From assembly GCF_014203715.1 (NCBI RefSeq), contig NZ_JACHJP010000001.1, forward strand, positions 1,528,432 to 1,592,431: DNA of 64,000 nt, written 5' to 3'. A program made the translations under genes and the position numbers. The notes under the pieces were generated by a model. The model was not told the origin of the DNA, ran no database searches, and worked only from the letters and a program-made list of their open reading frames with translations. The stretch's first letter is position 1; every line of letters starts with the position of its first letter. This document shows, piece after piece, positions 42,834 to 51,171 of the stretch. The stretch comes from Streptosporangium saharense (GTDB lineage: Bacteria > Actinomycetota > Actinomycetes > Streptosporangiales > Streptosporangiaceae).

Positions 42834-44417
42834 ATGACCGCGGTCACGCAGGAGGCGGGGCGGCGCCGTACGTTCGCGGTGATCAGCCACCCCGACGCGG
42901 GAAAGTCCACGATGACGGAGGCGCTCGCGCTGCACGCCTCGGCGATCAGCGAGGCCGGTGCCGTGCACGGCAAGGCGGGCAGGCGCGGAGTCACCTCCGA
43001 CTGGATGGACATGGAGAAGGCCAGGGGCATCTCCATCACCTCGGCGGCCCTGCGGTTCGAGTACCGCGACCACATGTTCAACCTGGTCGACACCCCGGGC
43101 CACGCCGACTTCTCCGAGGACACCTACCGGGTGCTGGCCGCCGTTGACTGCGCCGTCATGCTGCTCGACGCCGCCAAGGGCATGGAGCCGCAGACCCTGA
43201 AGCTGTTCGAGGTCTGCCGTCACCGCCGCATCCCGGTCATCACGTTCGTCAACAAGTGGGACCGGCCGGGGCGGGAGGCCCTGGAGCTGCTCGACGAGAT
43301 CCAGGAGAAGACCGGGCTGCGGCCCACCCCGATCACCTGGCCGATCGGCACCGGGGGCTTCTTCCACGGCGTGATCGACCGCGTCGCCGAGCAGGCCGTC
43401 CGCTACACCAGGACCCCCGGCGGCGCCACCAAGGCCATCGAGACCCTGCTGACCCCCGAGACCGCCGCCGCCGAGCTCGGTGAGGACTGGGAGCGGGCCA
43501 GGGACGAGGCCGACCTGCTGACGGCGATCGGCTCCGACCACGACCAGAAGGCCTTCGAGGCCCACGAGTCGACCCCGGTGCTGTTCGGCGCCGCGCTGAA
43601 CAACTTCGGCGTCGGCCGCCTGCTCGACGCCATGGTGGACATCGCCCCGGCCCCGGCGCCCCGCCCGGACGTCAAGGACGACCCGCGCCCGCTCGACAAG
43701 CCGTTCTCGGGGCTGGTCTTCAAGGTGCAGGCCAACATGGACCCCTCGCACCGCGACCGGATCGCCTTCGTCCGGGTCTGCTCGGGGCGCTTCGAGCGCG
43801 GCATGGTGCTGACCCACGCGGCGACGGGCCGTCCCTTCGCGACGAAGTACGCCCAGTCGGTCTTCGGCCAGGAGCGCGCGACCATCGACGAGGCCTTTCC
43901 CGGTGACGTGGTCGGCCTGGTGAACGCCACGGCTCTGCGCCCTGGGGACACGCTCTACGACGGCTCGCCGGTGGAGTTCCCCAAGATCCCGAGCTTCGCG
44001 CCGGAGCACTTCTGGACCGCGCGCTGCCGTGACTCCAGCAGGGCCAAGCAGTTCCGCAAGGGCATCGACCAGATGGAGGCCGAGGGCGTCGTCCAGGTCC
44101 TGCGCTCCGACATCAGGGGTGACCAGTCCCCGGTGCTCGCGGCGGTCGGGCCGATGCAGTTCGACGTGGTCAAGCACCGCCTGGCCGGGGAGTTCAACAC
44201 CGAGATCGCCATGGACAGGCTCGACTTCAGCCTGGCCAGGATCACCGACGCCGAGTCCGCGCCCATCCTGGCCCGCCAGCGGGGCGTGGAGGTCTTCACC
44301 CGGGCGATCGACGGGGAGCTGCTCGCGCTGTTCACCGACGAGTGGCGGATGCGCGGCGTGCTGCGCGATCACCCGAACCTCGTGCTGAAGGCGCTGCTCG
44401 CCGACACCAGGGGCTGA
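42834..44417 (+). CDS. prfC: Peptide chain release factor 3
   Basis: The 527-residue translational GTPase has G1 SHPDAGKST, the RF3 mark DWMDMEKARGISI, G3 DTPGHADFSEDTYR, G4 NKWDR, and the C-terminal RF3 part with PMQFDVVKHRL. RF3 recycles RF1/RF2 after termination. The sequence CAAGGAG lies 6-12 bases before the ATG. The tnpB element sits directly upstream, so any native promoter was displaced or lies within the element's DNA. Confidence 0.96.
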   Translation: MTAVTQEAGRRRTFAVISHPDAGKSTMTEALALHASAISEAGAVHGKAGRRGVTSDWMDMEKARGISITSAALRFEYRDHMFNLVDTPGHADFSEDTYRVLAAVDCAVMLLDAAKGMEPQTLKLFEVCRHRRIPVITFVNKWDRPGREALELLDEIQEKTGLRPTPITWPIGTGGFFHGVIDRVAEQAVRYTRTPGGATKAIETLLTPETAAAELGEDWERARDEADLLTAIGSDHDQKAFEAHESTPVLFGAALNNFGVGRLLDAMVDIAPAPAPRPDVKDDPRPLDKPFSGLVFKVQANMDPSHRDRIAFVRVCSGRFERGMVLTHAATGRPFATKYAQSVFGQERATIDEAFPGDVVGLVNATALRPGDTLYDGSPVEFPKIPSFAPEHFWTARCRDSSRAKQFRKGIDQMEAEGVVQVLRSDIRGDQSPVLAAVGPMQFDVVKHRLAGEFNTEIAMDRLDFSLARITDAESAPILARQRGVEVFTRAIDGELLALFTDEWRMRGVLRDHPNLVLKALLADTRG

Positions 44418-44658
44418 GCAGTCCCAGGAGCCGCCGAAGCGGCCCCCGGTCTCCGATGGTTCACCTCGGGTCCGACGGGGCCGCTGAGGGCCGCTGGGGG
44501 CCTTCTGTCGCGATGCTGGGCGGCGTTCCGTATGAAATCAGCGACACTGTCCACACCTAGTGCGATATATCCCCACAAGTCGGCTAAATGGGGCATTCTT
44601 ATCGCCGGGTCGCCCGCCCAGGACACGCGGACGGCGGCCGTGCGACAGAGGGAAGCAG

Positions 44659-45807
44659 ATGTTTGGGATTGTCCGTCCGTGCCGCCATGGGATGTGCAAC
44701 GGGCTGTTCAAGGAGTGGATGGCGCACCTGTGCGGGCTCTGCCTGGCGCTGCGTGACGAGCACGGCCATCTCTCCAGGTTGGTCACCAACTACGACGGCC
44801 TGCTCGTCTCGGTCCTCACCGAGGCCCAGGCGGTCGACTCCTCCCCGCACCGCAGGGCCGCCGCGTGCGCGCTGCGCGGCTTCAAGGGCGCCGACGTGGT
44901 CGAGGCCCAGGAGGGTGTACGGCTCGCCGCCGCGGTCTCGCTGATCCTGGCCGCGGGCAAGATCGGCGACCACGTCGCCGACGGGGACGGCGTCTACGCG
45001 CGCAGGTCGGTCGCGGCCGTCGCGGGCCGGGTCGCCACCCGCTGGTCGGCGGCGGGTTCCGGTACGGCCGTCGCGGTCGGCTTCGACCCCGAGGTCCTGG
45101 TCAGGGCGGTCGCCGAGCAGACCAGGCTGGAGAGCGTGCCGGGGCTGCGGCTGCTCGAACTGACCGCCCCCACGGAGGAGGCCGTCGCCGCCGCCTTCGG
45201 GCACACCGCCGTCCTCGCCGACAAGCCGCACAACCGGGAGGCGCTGCGGGAGGCGGGACGCCACTTCGGCCGCCTGGCCCACCTGCTCGACGCGGTCGAG
45301 GACCTGGCGGAGGACCGCGCCCGGGGCGCCTACAACCCGCTGCTCGCCTCGGGGACCGACCTGGCCGAGGCCAGGCGCCACTGTGACGACGCGCTGCTCG
45401 GGCTGCGCCTCGCGGTCGCCGAACTCGACCTGGAACGGCGGACCCTGGTCAGGGCGCTGCTGGTGAAGGAGGCGGGCCGTTCGGTCGAGCGGACCTTCGC
45501 CCTGGCCGAGACGGGAGCCCGGCCCAAGCACGAGGACCCGAAGACGCCCCACCGTGATCCGCACCGTGATCCGAGGCTCAAGCCGGATCCCGGTGGGCTG
45601 CTGTCGATGATGTGCGCCGCGATGGCCTGCTGCACCTGCGGCCTGTACCGGCCCCCGTGGGACGAGGACCGGTACCGGTCGTGCGGCGAGCGGTGCGACC
45701 CCAGCGGGTGCGACTGCTGCGGCAACTGCAGCAACTGCGGGAGTTGCTGCGACTGCTGCGGCGGCGACGGGTGCTGCGGGTGTGACGGCTGCGGCTGCGA
45801 CTGCTGA
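44659..45807 (+). CDS. DUF5685 family protein with Cys-rich tail
   Basis: The 382-residue protein starts at ATG 44659 after GAGGGAAG. It has the DUF5685 opening MFGIVRPCRHGM and W.AHLCGLCLALRDEHG, then an all-helical middle with LLEL, LAHLLDAVEDLAEDRA and YNPLL. The last 65 or so residues hold 21 cysteines (CDCCGNCSNCGSCCDCC and more), a possible metal-binding tail. Together with the N-terminal C-x(n)-CGLC cysteines it may bind zinc, copper or an Fe-S cluster. The family's role is unknown to me. Confidence 0.8.
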   Translation: MFGIVRPCRHGMCNGLFKEWMAHLCGLCLALRDEHGHLSRLVTNYDGLLVSVLTEAQAVDSSPHRRAAACALRGFKGADVVEAQEGVRLAAAVSLILAAGKIGDHVADGDGVYARRSVAAVAGRVATRWSAAGSGTAVAVGFDPEVLVRAVAEQTRLESVPGLRLLELTAPTEEAVAAAFGHTAVLADKPHNREALREAGRHFGRLAHLLDAVEDLAEDRARGAYNPLLASGTDLAEARRHCDDALLGLRLAVAELDLERRTLVRALLVKEAGRSVERTFALAETGARPKHEDPKTPHRDPHRDPRLKPDPGGLLSMMCAAMACCTCGLYRPPWDEDRYRSCGERCDPSGCDCCGNCSNCGSCCDCCGGDGCCGCDGCGCDC

Positions 45808-45811
45808 GCCC

Positions 45812-46408
45812 TCAGGACTCGCCGGTCAGCCTGGCCGAGCCCAGAGAGGCGTTGGCGATGACCCTGGCCGCGGTCGCGGTGCTGGAGTTCGTGTTCAGCT
45901 CGGTCAGGCTGGCCCTGTTGAGCGCGTAGACCACGAACTCGTAGGTGTTGACGGTCCTGGGCGAGCAGGGCCCCTGGTAGCCGTACAGGCTGGCGCTGCC
46001 CCGGTAGTAGATCTGCCGGGAGCCTGAGGGTACGGCGGGCCGGTAGGCGTGCTCGACGTTCTGCGGCAGCGAGGTCGCCGCGACCGGGATGTCGTAGATC
46101 ACCCAGTGGATGAGGTTGTTGTTGTCGAGGTCGCGCATGACGAGGGCGTAGCTGCGCGCCGCGGTGGGCGCCCCGGCCCACGTCAGCGGCGGGGACTCGT
46201 TGTGCTGGCGCGGGTCGCTGCCGCCGCTGGTGCACTCGTGGACCTTGGGGATCGTCCCGCCCTCGGTGAAGGCGGCACTCGTCAGGGTGAACGCGGCGCT
46301 GACGGCACCGGCTGGAGTGGCCGCGCTCGACGGGGCGGCGGTGGCGACCGAGGAGGTGACGGTCAACGCGGCGAGCAGGGCGTACGAGGCGGCTCGTTTG
46401 ATGGTCAC
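45812..46408 (-). CDS. Exported YbhB/YbcL (PEBP) family protein
   Basis: The 198-residue protein has a Sec signal peptide (about 1-29, ASYALLAALTVTSSVATA) and a PEBP domain: SPPLTWAGAP, YALVMRDLDNNNLIHWVIYDIP, and GYQGPCSPRTVNTYEFVVYAL. Bacterial members bind small anions or lipids; physiological role unclear. An AT-rich promoter region lies upstream (46,409-46,653). It converges with the DUF5685 gene four bases away. Confidence 0.92.
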   Translation of the reverse strand: MTIKRAASYALLAALTVTSSVATAAPSSAATPAGAVSAAFTLTSAAFTEGGTIPKVHECTSGGSDPRQHNESPPLTWAGAPTAARSYALVMRDLDNNNLIHWVIYDIPVAATSLPQNVEHAYRPAVPSGSRQIYYRGSASLYGYQGPCSPRTVNTYEFVVYALNRASLTELNTNSSTATAARVIANASLGSARLTGES

Positions 46409-46653
46409 GGGGGGCTCCTGGAAGGGTTGGTTGTGGTGCTCCCGCCGGTGTCCTCTCGGGCTCTCCGAGGTTTACCGATATTACTGACACAGCTTACAAA
46501 TAACAGTTTCGCATCGCCATGATCCGCATTATCGGCTTTTTTCGCCTGTCGCCGTATAAATCGGGAAAAGGCTGGTCAGCGCCCATCGAGAGAAACGAAG
46601 GGGCCGTGTTTCCGGCACCCCCCGCATCCCCGGGGCCGCCCGTGCACAGCCCC

Positions 46654-47274
46654 CTAGACCCGCCGCCACTCGTGATGGTCGAGGAAGGAACGGCCCCCTT
46701 CGGCGTACTCCACGAAGGCGTCCCGCACCACGCCGATCTCCGGGACATGGGTGCGGACCATCACGTCCCGCACGCTGTCCTTGTACTCAAGCTCGTATCC
46801 GGTGATCTCCGGAGAGGCTTGGACGAAGTGCTCCCCGAAGACGACAAGCGCCGTGAACGGGTTCTGCGGCGACATCGTGGCGACCGCGTCCCCGACGAGC
46901 CGCAGGTCGGGATCGACGACGATCATGCCGTCCCCGGTGCGCAGCTGCATGCCGGGATAGGCGCCCAGCGGCGTCAGGTTGTGCACCAGGCCCCGCTGGG
47001 GGTCGTAGCAGACCAGCCCGTGCTCGCGGGCCAGGGCGAAGACCTCGCCGGAGACCTCGTCGGCGCGGTCGAGGTCCATGGTGACCAGGGCGAACGCAGG
47101 GGTGTCTCCCTCGGGAAGAGCGACGGCGAAGGGCAGCGCGGCGGCGAACTCGGCCACGCCGGGCCGGGGCCGTACGGCCTGGACGTCACCCGCGCGCAGG
47201 GCCTGGAAGACCTCGGCGGCGCGCTCGGCGGTGATCGGCTCGGGTTCGTGCCAGACGGCCAGTTCGAAACTCAT
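46654..47274 (-). CDS. Conserved hypothetical cytosolic protein
   Basis: The 206-residue protein has no recognised domain. It begins MSFELAVWHEPEPITAERAA, an alpha/beta pattern common to small actinobacterial proteins of unknown role, and contains LVTMDLDRADEVSGEVFALA and LVCYDPQRGLVHNL. No signal or membrane segment. It is 21 bases downstream of mscL on the same strand and may be co-transcribed. Confidence 0.75.
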   Translation of the reverse strand: MSFELAVWHEPEPITAERAAEVFQALRAGDVQAVRPRPGVAEFAAALPFAVALPEGDTPAFALVTMDLDRADEVSGEVFALAREHGLVCYDPQRGLVHNLTPLGAYPGMQLRTGDGMIVVDPDLRLVGDAVATMSPQNPFTALVVFGEHFVQASPEITGYELEYKDSVRDVMVRTHVPEIGVVRDAFVEYAEGGRSFLDHHEWRRV

Positions 47275-47295
47275 GTCCCCATGGTCTCGCGGAGT

Positions 47296-47718
47296 TCAGG
47301 AGGCCGTGACCTCGGAGGACTCGCTCAGCACCGCGGTGCAGAAGGCGCAGCGCCTGGCGGCGACGGGGATGTCGCTGAGGCACTCGGGGCACTTCTTCTC
47401 CGTGGACTCCTTGTTCCTGTCGAAGAAGGAGATGAGCCTGCTCATCGGCAGCACGACCAGCCAGTATACGACCGAGGCGATGATCAGGAAGCTCAGGAGC
47501 TGGTTGACGAAGTCGCCGTACATGAACTTGGCGCCGTTGATCGTGAAGACGTAGGCGGAGAAGTCCGGCTCGTTGCCGCCCGTCACCGCCGCGATCAGCG
47601 GGGTGATGAGGTCCTTGACCAGGGCCTGCACCAGACCGCTGAACGTCGCGCCGATGACCACCGCCACGGCGAGCTCGACGAGGTTGCCCCTCATCAGGAA
47701 CTTCTTGAATCCGCTCAT
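47296..47718 (-). CDS. mscL: Large-conductance mechanosensitive channel MscL
   Basis: The 140-residue protein has the MscL start FKKFLMRGNLVELAVAVVIG, pore helix with ATFSGLVQALVKDLITPL, a second helix LLSFLIIASVVYWLVVLP and the cytoplasmic end. A C-terminal C-P-E-C...C-A-F-C zinc-ribbon-like extension follows, as in several actinobacterial MscL proteins. It releases solutes in osmotic downshock. Confidence 0.95.
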   Translation of the reverse strand: MSGFKKFLMRGNLVELAVAVVIGATFSGLVQALVKDLITPLIAAVTGGNEPDFSAYVFTINGAKFMYGDFVNQLLSFLIIASVVYWLVVLPMSRLISFFDRNKESTEKKCPECLSDIPVAARRCAFCTAVLSESSEVTAS

Positions 47719-47831
47719 CCTGGGCGTCCTTCACTCGTGTGGGGACGCTGAGCCTATCGCGAAGCCCACCTCGGGAGTCCAGAGGTGTCCGGGTGGGCTA
47801 GCATCTGCCCAGTTCGTGAGTGAGGTGCCGG

Positions 47832-50800
47832 ATGGACTTTCGTGTGCTGGGGCCGGTCGGCGTCCTCACCGGTGACGGGACGCCGCTGGACATCGGCCCC
47901 CACCAGCAGCGGGCGGTCCTGGCGCTGTGCATGCTGGCCGTCCCACGGCCCGTCGGGGTCGCCGCGATGACGGAGGCGCTCTGGGAGGACGAGCCGCCGC
48001 CCAGGGCGCTCAACACCCTCCAGGCCTACGTCTCCAAGCTCCGCCGCGTCCTCGAACCCGGCAGGAGCCGCGCCACACCCCCGAAGGTCCTGGTCAGCGG
48101 GCCCGGCGGCTACGCCCTCGACATCCCCTCGGGAGACCTCGACCTGAGCAGGGTCCGCGGGCACCTGGCCGAGGGCAGACGTCTCGGTACGGCGGGCGAG
48201 CACGAGGCCGCGGCCAAGGAGCTGCGGCTGGCGCTTGCCGAGTGGCGCGGGGAGCCGCTTGCCGACTTCGCCGGGACCGCGTGGGGCGCGCGGGAGGCCG
48301 CCCACCTGGGCGAGCTGAGACTGACCCTCCAGGAGGACCTCGCCGAGTGCGAGCTTGCGCTCGGCCTGGGGGCGGAGCTGACGGGCACCCTGACCCGGCT
48401 GGTCGCGGCCAACCCGTTCAGGGAGCGCCTGCACGCGCTCGGCGCGCACGCCCTCTACCAGGCGGGACGGCAGGCCGACGCGCTCGCCGTGCTGGCACGG
48501 GGGCGCGAGGTGCTGGCCGAGGAGCTTGGCCTCGATCCCGACCCCCGCTCCCGCGAGATGGAACGGCGCATCCTCGCCCAGGACCCCTCCCTCACGCCCC
48601 GCGCGAGGACCACGGTCACCACGCAGAGCCCGCTGATCGGCAGGGACGCAGAGACCGAGGTGCTGGACGCGGCGGTCGCGGGCGGGCCGTACCGGGTGGT
48701 GCTGCTCGCGGGGGAGCCGGGCATCGGCAAGACGAGCCTGGCCGAGCGGGCGGAGCGGACCGCGCGGGCCGGGGGACAGCGGGTGGTGTGGGGCCGCTGC
48801 TGGGACGGCACCGGCGCGCCGCCCTTCTGGCCCTGGACGCAGGCCGCGCAGGAGCTGACCGGTGGGCAGGGCGGGCCGCCGTCGGGAGGCGGCCGTTTCG
48901 AGCTGTACGAGGCGTTCGCCAGGCTGTTCAACGCGCACGGCAGGGTGCTGGTCGTCCTCGACGACCTCCAGTGGGCCGACGCCTCCTCGCTTCGGCTGCT
49001 GGAGTTCCTCGCCTCGACCCGGCTGTGCCCCGGGCTGACCGTGGTCGCCACCTACCGCGACACCGAGGTACGGCCAGGCGGCGCGCTCGAACACACTCTG
49101 GCCGCCCTGGCGCGGCTGCCGTACGTGCGCAGGCTCCCGCTGCGGGGGCTGGGCGAGCGGGAGATCGGCGAGTATTTGGGGCGGGCGGGCGCCGACCCCG
49201 GCCTGGCGGCGGAGATGGGCAGGCTGACGGCGGGCAACCCCTTCTTCCTGGGGGAGGTCCTGAGGCTCGGCGAGACCCCGGCGGCGCTCTCCGACGCCGT
49301 GCGCGGCCGGATGACGGGCCTGCCCCCGGAGACCGAGGACGTGCTGACCGCCGCCGCGCTGCTCGGCGAGCAGGTGACGGCCGACGTGCTGACCCGGGTG
49401 ACCGAACTGCCCGCCGAGCGGGTGCTCGACATCGTGGACGCCGCGGTCGGGGCCGGGCTGCTGACCGAGGGGAGGGGCCCCGCCTGCCGGTTCGTCCACG
49501 ACATCGTCCGTGACGTGCTGCGCGAGGCGCTGCCCCCGCTGCGCCGCAGGCGCCTGCACGCCCGTGTCGCCGAGGTGCTCGAAGCCCGGGGCGGCGCCCG
49601 CCTCACCGAGATCGCCCACCACTACCGGCAGAGCCTGCTCACCGCCGCCACGACCGGCAAGGCGATCGGCTACACCCGGCGCGCGGCGGCGCAGGCCACG
49701 GCGCAGTTCGCCCACGAGGACGCGGTGGAGAACCTGGAGCAGGCCATCGCGCTGGTCGGCGCTCTGCCCAGGTCCGACGACGCGCTCCGCTGCGACCTGC
49801 TGCTCGACCTGGCCGAGGCGCAGGCCGCCGCCGGGATGAGCGTGGCGGCCCACGCCTCCCTTGAGGCCGCCGCGGAGATCGCCGAGGGGCTCGGCGACGA
49901 CAGCAGGCTGGCCAGGGCCGTGCTGGGCTTCACCGACCCGATCTCCCTGGCCATGTACGAGGAGACGACTGGCATCGACAGGCTCGCCGAGCGGATCGAA
50001 CGGGTCCTGGCCTCCGGGCTGGCCGCCGACTCGCCCTGGCGGGCCCAGCTTCTCGCCGCCGCCGCGCTGACCGGCGCCACGGCCAGGCCCGTCGAGGAGA
50101 GCACGGAGACCGCGCGCCTCGCCGTACGGCTGGCACGCCGTGGTGGTGATGACAGGACGCTCGCCAGGACGCTGATCGTGCAGGAGCTGCTGTCCAGGAC
50201 CGACCACGACCACGACCGCAGGCAGGCGGTGATCGACGAGATCACTGAGATCGGCCGCCGCACCGGTGACCTGGCGATCGAGTGGGTCGGCAGGGAGACC
50301 GCCTACGTCGAGCTGCTCACCCAGGGCAGGACGGAGCGGGCCCCCGAGCTGCTGGCCTGGCTCACCGAGACGGCGGAGCGTCTCAGGCTCCCCTCGATGG
50401 TGAGCCTGGCCGCCTGGCAGCGGGCGGTGCACGCCTGGCTGGGCGGGCACACGCGGGAGGCGCTCGCCGCCGCCGAGGAGTCCGCCGCCGCCTACCCCGA
50501 GGGAGCGCTGGGCAGGGACGACGCCGGGCTCAGGGTCGGGGTCTTCCGCTTCCTCGCGCTGCGGGCAGAGCTGCGGGCAGGGGGGAGGGCGGCGGCCACG
50601 CTCGCGATCGCCGACGAGATGCTCGCCCTGCGCCCTGGGCAGCGGCCCTGGCTGGTCCTGCGCTGCCTGGCCCTGATCGACCTGGGCGAGCTTGAGGAGG
50701 CCCGTGCCGTCCTCGCGGGTCTGTCCGGGGACGGTTTCGCGGCGGTCGGCCCCGACCTGGCCTACCGCTACGTCCCCGACGCGCTCAGCGAGATCTGCGC

Positions 50801-51065
50801 GGCGCTCGGCGAGCGGGCGGCGGGAGGCGTCCTGTACGGCCTGCTCGCCCCCAACGCGGGAAGGCTGCTCGGCTGGTCGGTGACGGACCTGTGCCTGGGG
50901 CGGCTCGCCCTGCTGGACGGCGACGCCGTACGCGCCCGTGCCCACCTGGAGGCAGCCCGGGAGCTGATCGCCCGCGCCCGCCTGACCCGCTACGGGTCCG
51001 CCCTGCGCGACCTGGAGGCCGGGCTGGGCGCGAATCGCCGGGCGGGGTCCTGTCCTCCTGCCTGA
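47832..51065 (+). CDS. SARP/AfsR-type regulator with BTAD and AAA ATPase domains
   Basis: From ATG 47832 (GTG 47820 possible) the product is 1077 residues. It has an OmpR-type winged helix (FRVLGPVGVLTGDGTPLDIG), a BTAD domain (LEPG to about 250), an ATPase with Walker A LAGEPGIGKTSL and Walker B VLVVLDDLQWADASS, and a long helical TPR-like half. Such proteins activate nearby operons, often for secondary metabolites. Here the next genes, 106 bases on, are the trehalose operon, a possible target. Confidence 0.92.
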   Translation: MDFRVLGPVGVLTGDGTPLDIGPHQQRAVLALCMLAVPRPVGVAAMTEALWEDEPPPRALNTLQAYVSKLRRVLEPGRSRATPPKVLVSGPGGYALDIPSGDLDLSRVRGHLAEGRRLGTAGEHEAAAKELRLALAEWRGEPLADFAGTAWGAREAAHLGELRLTLQEDLAECELALGLGAELTGTLTRLVAANPFRERLHALGAHALYQAGRQADALAVLARGREVLAEELGLDPDPRSREMERRILAQDPSLTPRARTTVTTQSPLIGRDAETEVLDAAVAGGPYRVVLLAGEPGIGKTSLAERAERTARAGGQRVVWGRCWDGTGAPPFWPWTQAAQELTGGQGGPPSGGGRFELYEAFARLFNAHGRVLVVLDDLQWADASSLRLLEFLASTRLCPGLTVVATYRDTEVRPGGALEHTLAALARLPYVRRLPLRGLGEREIGEYLGRAGADPGLAAEMGRLTAGNPFFLGEVLRLGETPAALSDAVRGRMTGLPPETEDVLTAAALLGEQVTADVLTRVTELPAERVLDIVDAAVGAGLLTEGRGPACRFVHDIVRDVLREALPPLRRRRLHARVAEVLEARGGARLTEIAHHYRQSLLTAATTGKAIGYTRRAAAQATAQFAHEDAVENLEQAIALVGALPRSDDALRCDLLLDLAEAQAAAGMSVAAHASLEAAAEIAEGLGDDSRLARAVLGFTDPISLAMYEETTGIDRLAERIERVLASGLAADSPWRAQLLAAAALTGATARPVEESTETARLAVRLARRGGDDRTLARTLIVQELLSRTDHDHDRRQAVIDEITEIGRRTGDLAIEWVGRETAYVELLTQGRTERAPELLAWLTETAERLRLPSMVSLAAWQRAVHAWLGGHTREALAAAEESAAAYPEGALGRDDAGLRVGVFRFLALRAELRAGGRAAATLAIADEMLALRPGQRPWLVLRCLALIDLGELEEARAVLAGLSGDGFAAVGPDLAYRYVPDALSEICAALGERAAGGVLYGLLAPNAGRLLGWSVTDLCLGRLALLDGDAVRARAHLEAARELIARARLTRYGSALRDLEAGLGANRRAGSCPPA

Positions 51066-51171
51066 GGGCGAGGAATACTCCCATGTCATACCGGTTTCGC
51101 CGCTCCGGGGCACGGCCACGCATGACAGGGGAAACATGGGGCATGTCTTCCCACCGCTGAAGGGCGGTGTG

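Noticed and set aside
47754..51137. A 1127-codon open frame opposite the SARP regulator
   Set aside because: Same reason: the plus strand has winged-helix, BTAD, Walker A and B motifs; the antisense reading is Arg/Pro/Gly-rich low-complexity sequence.
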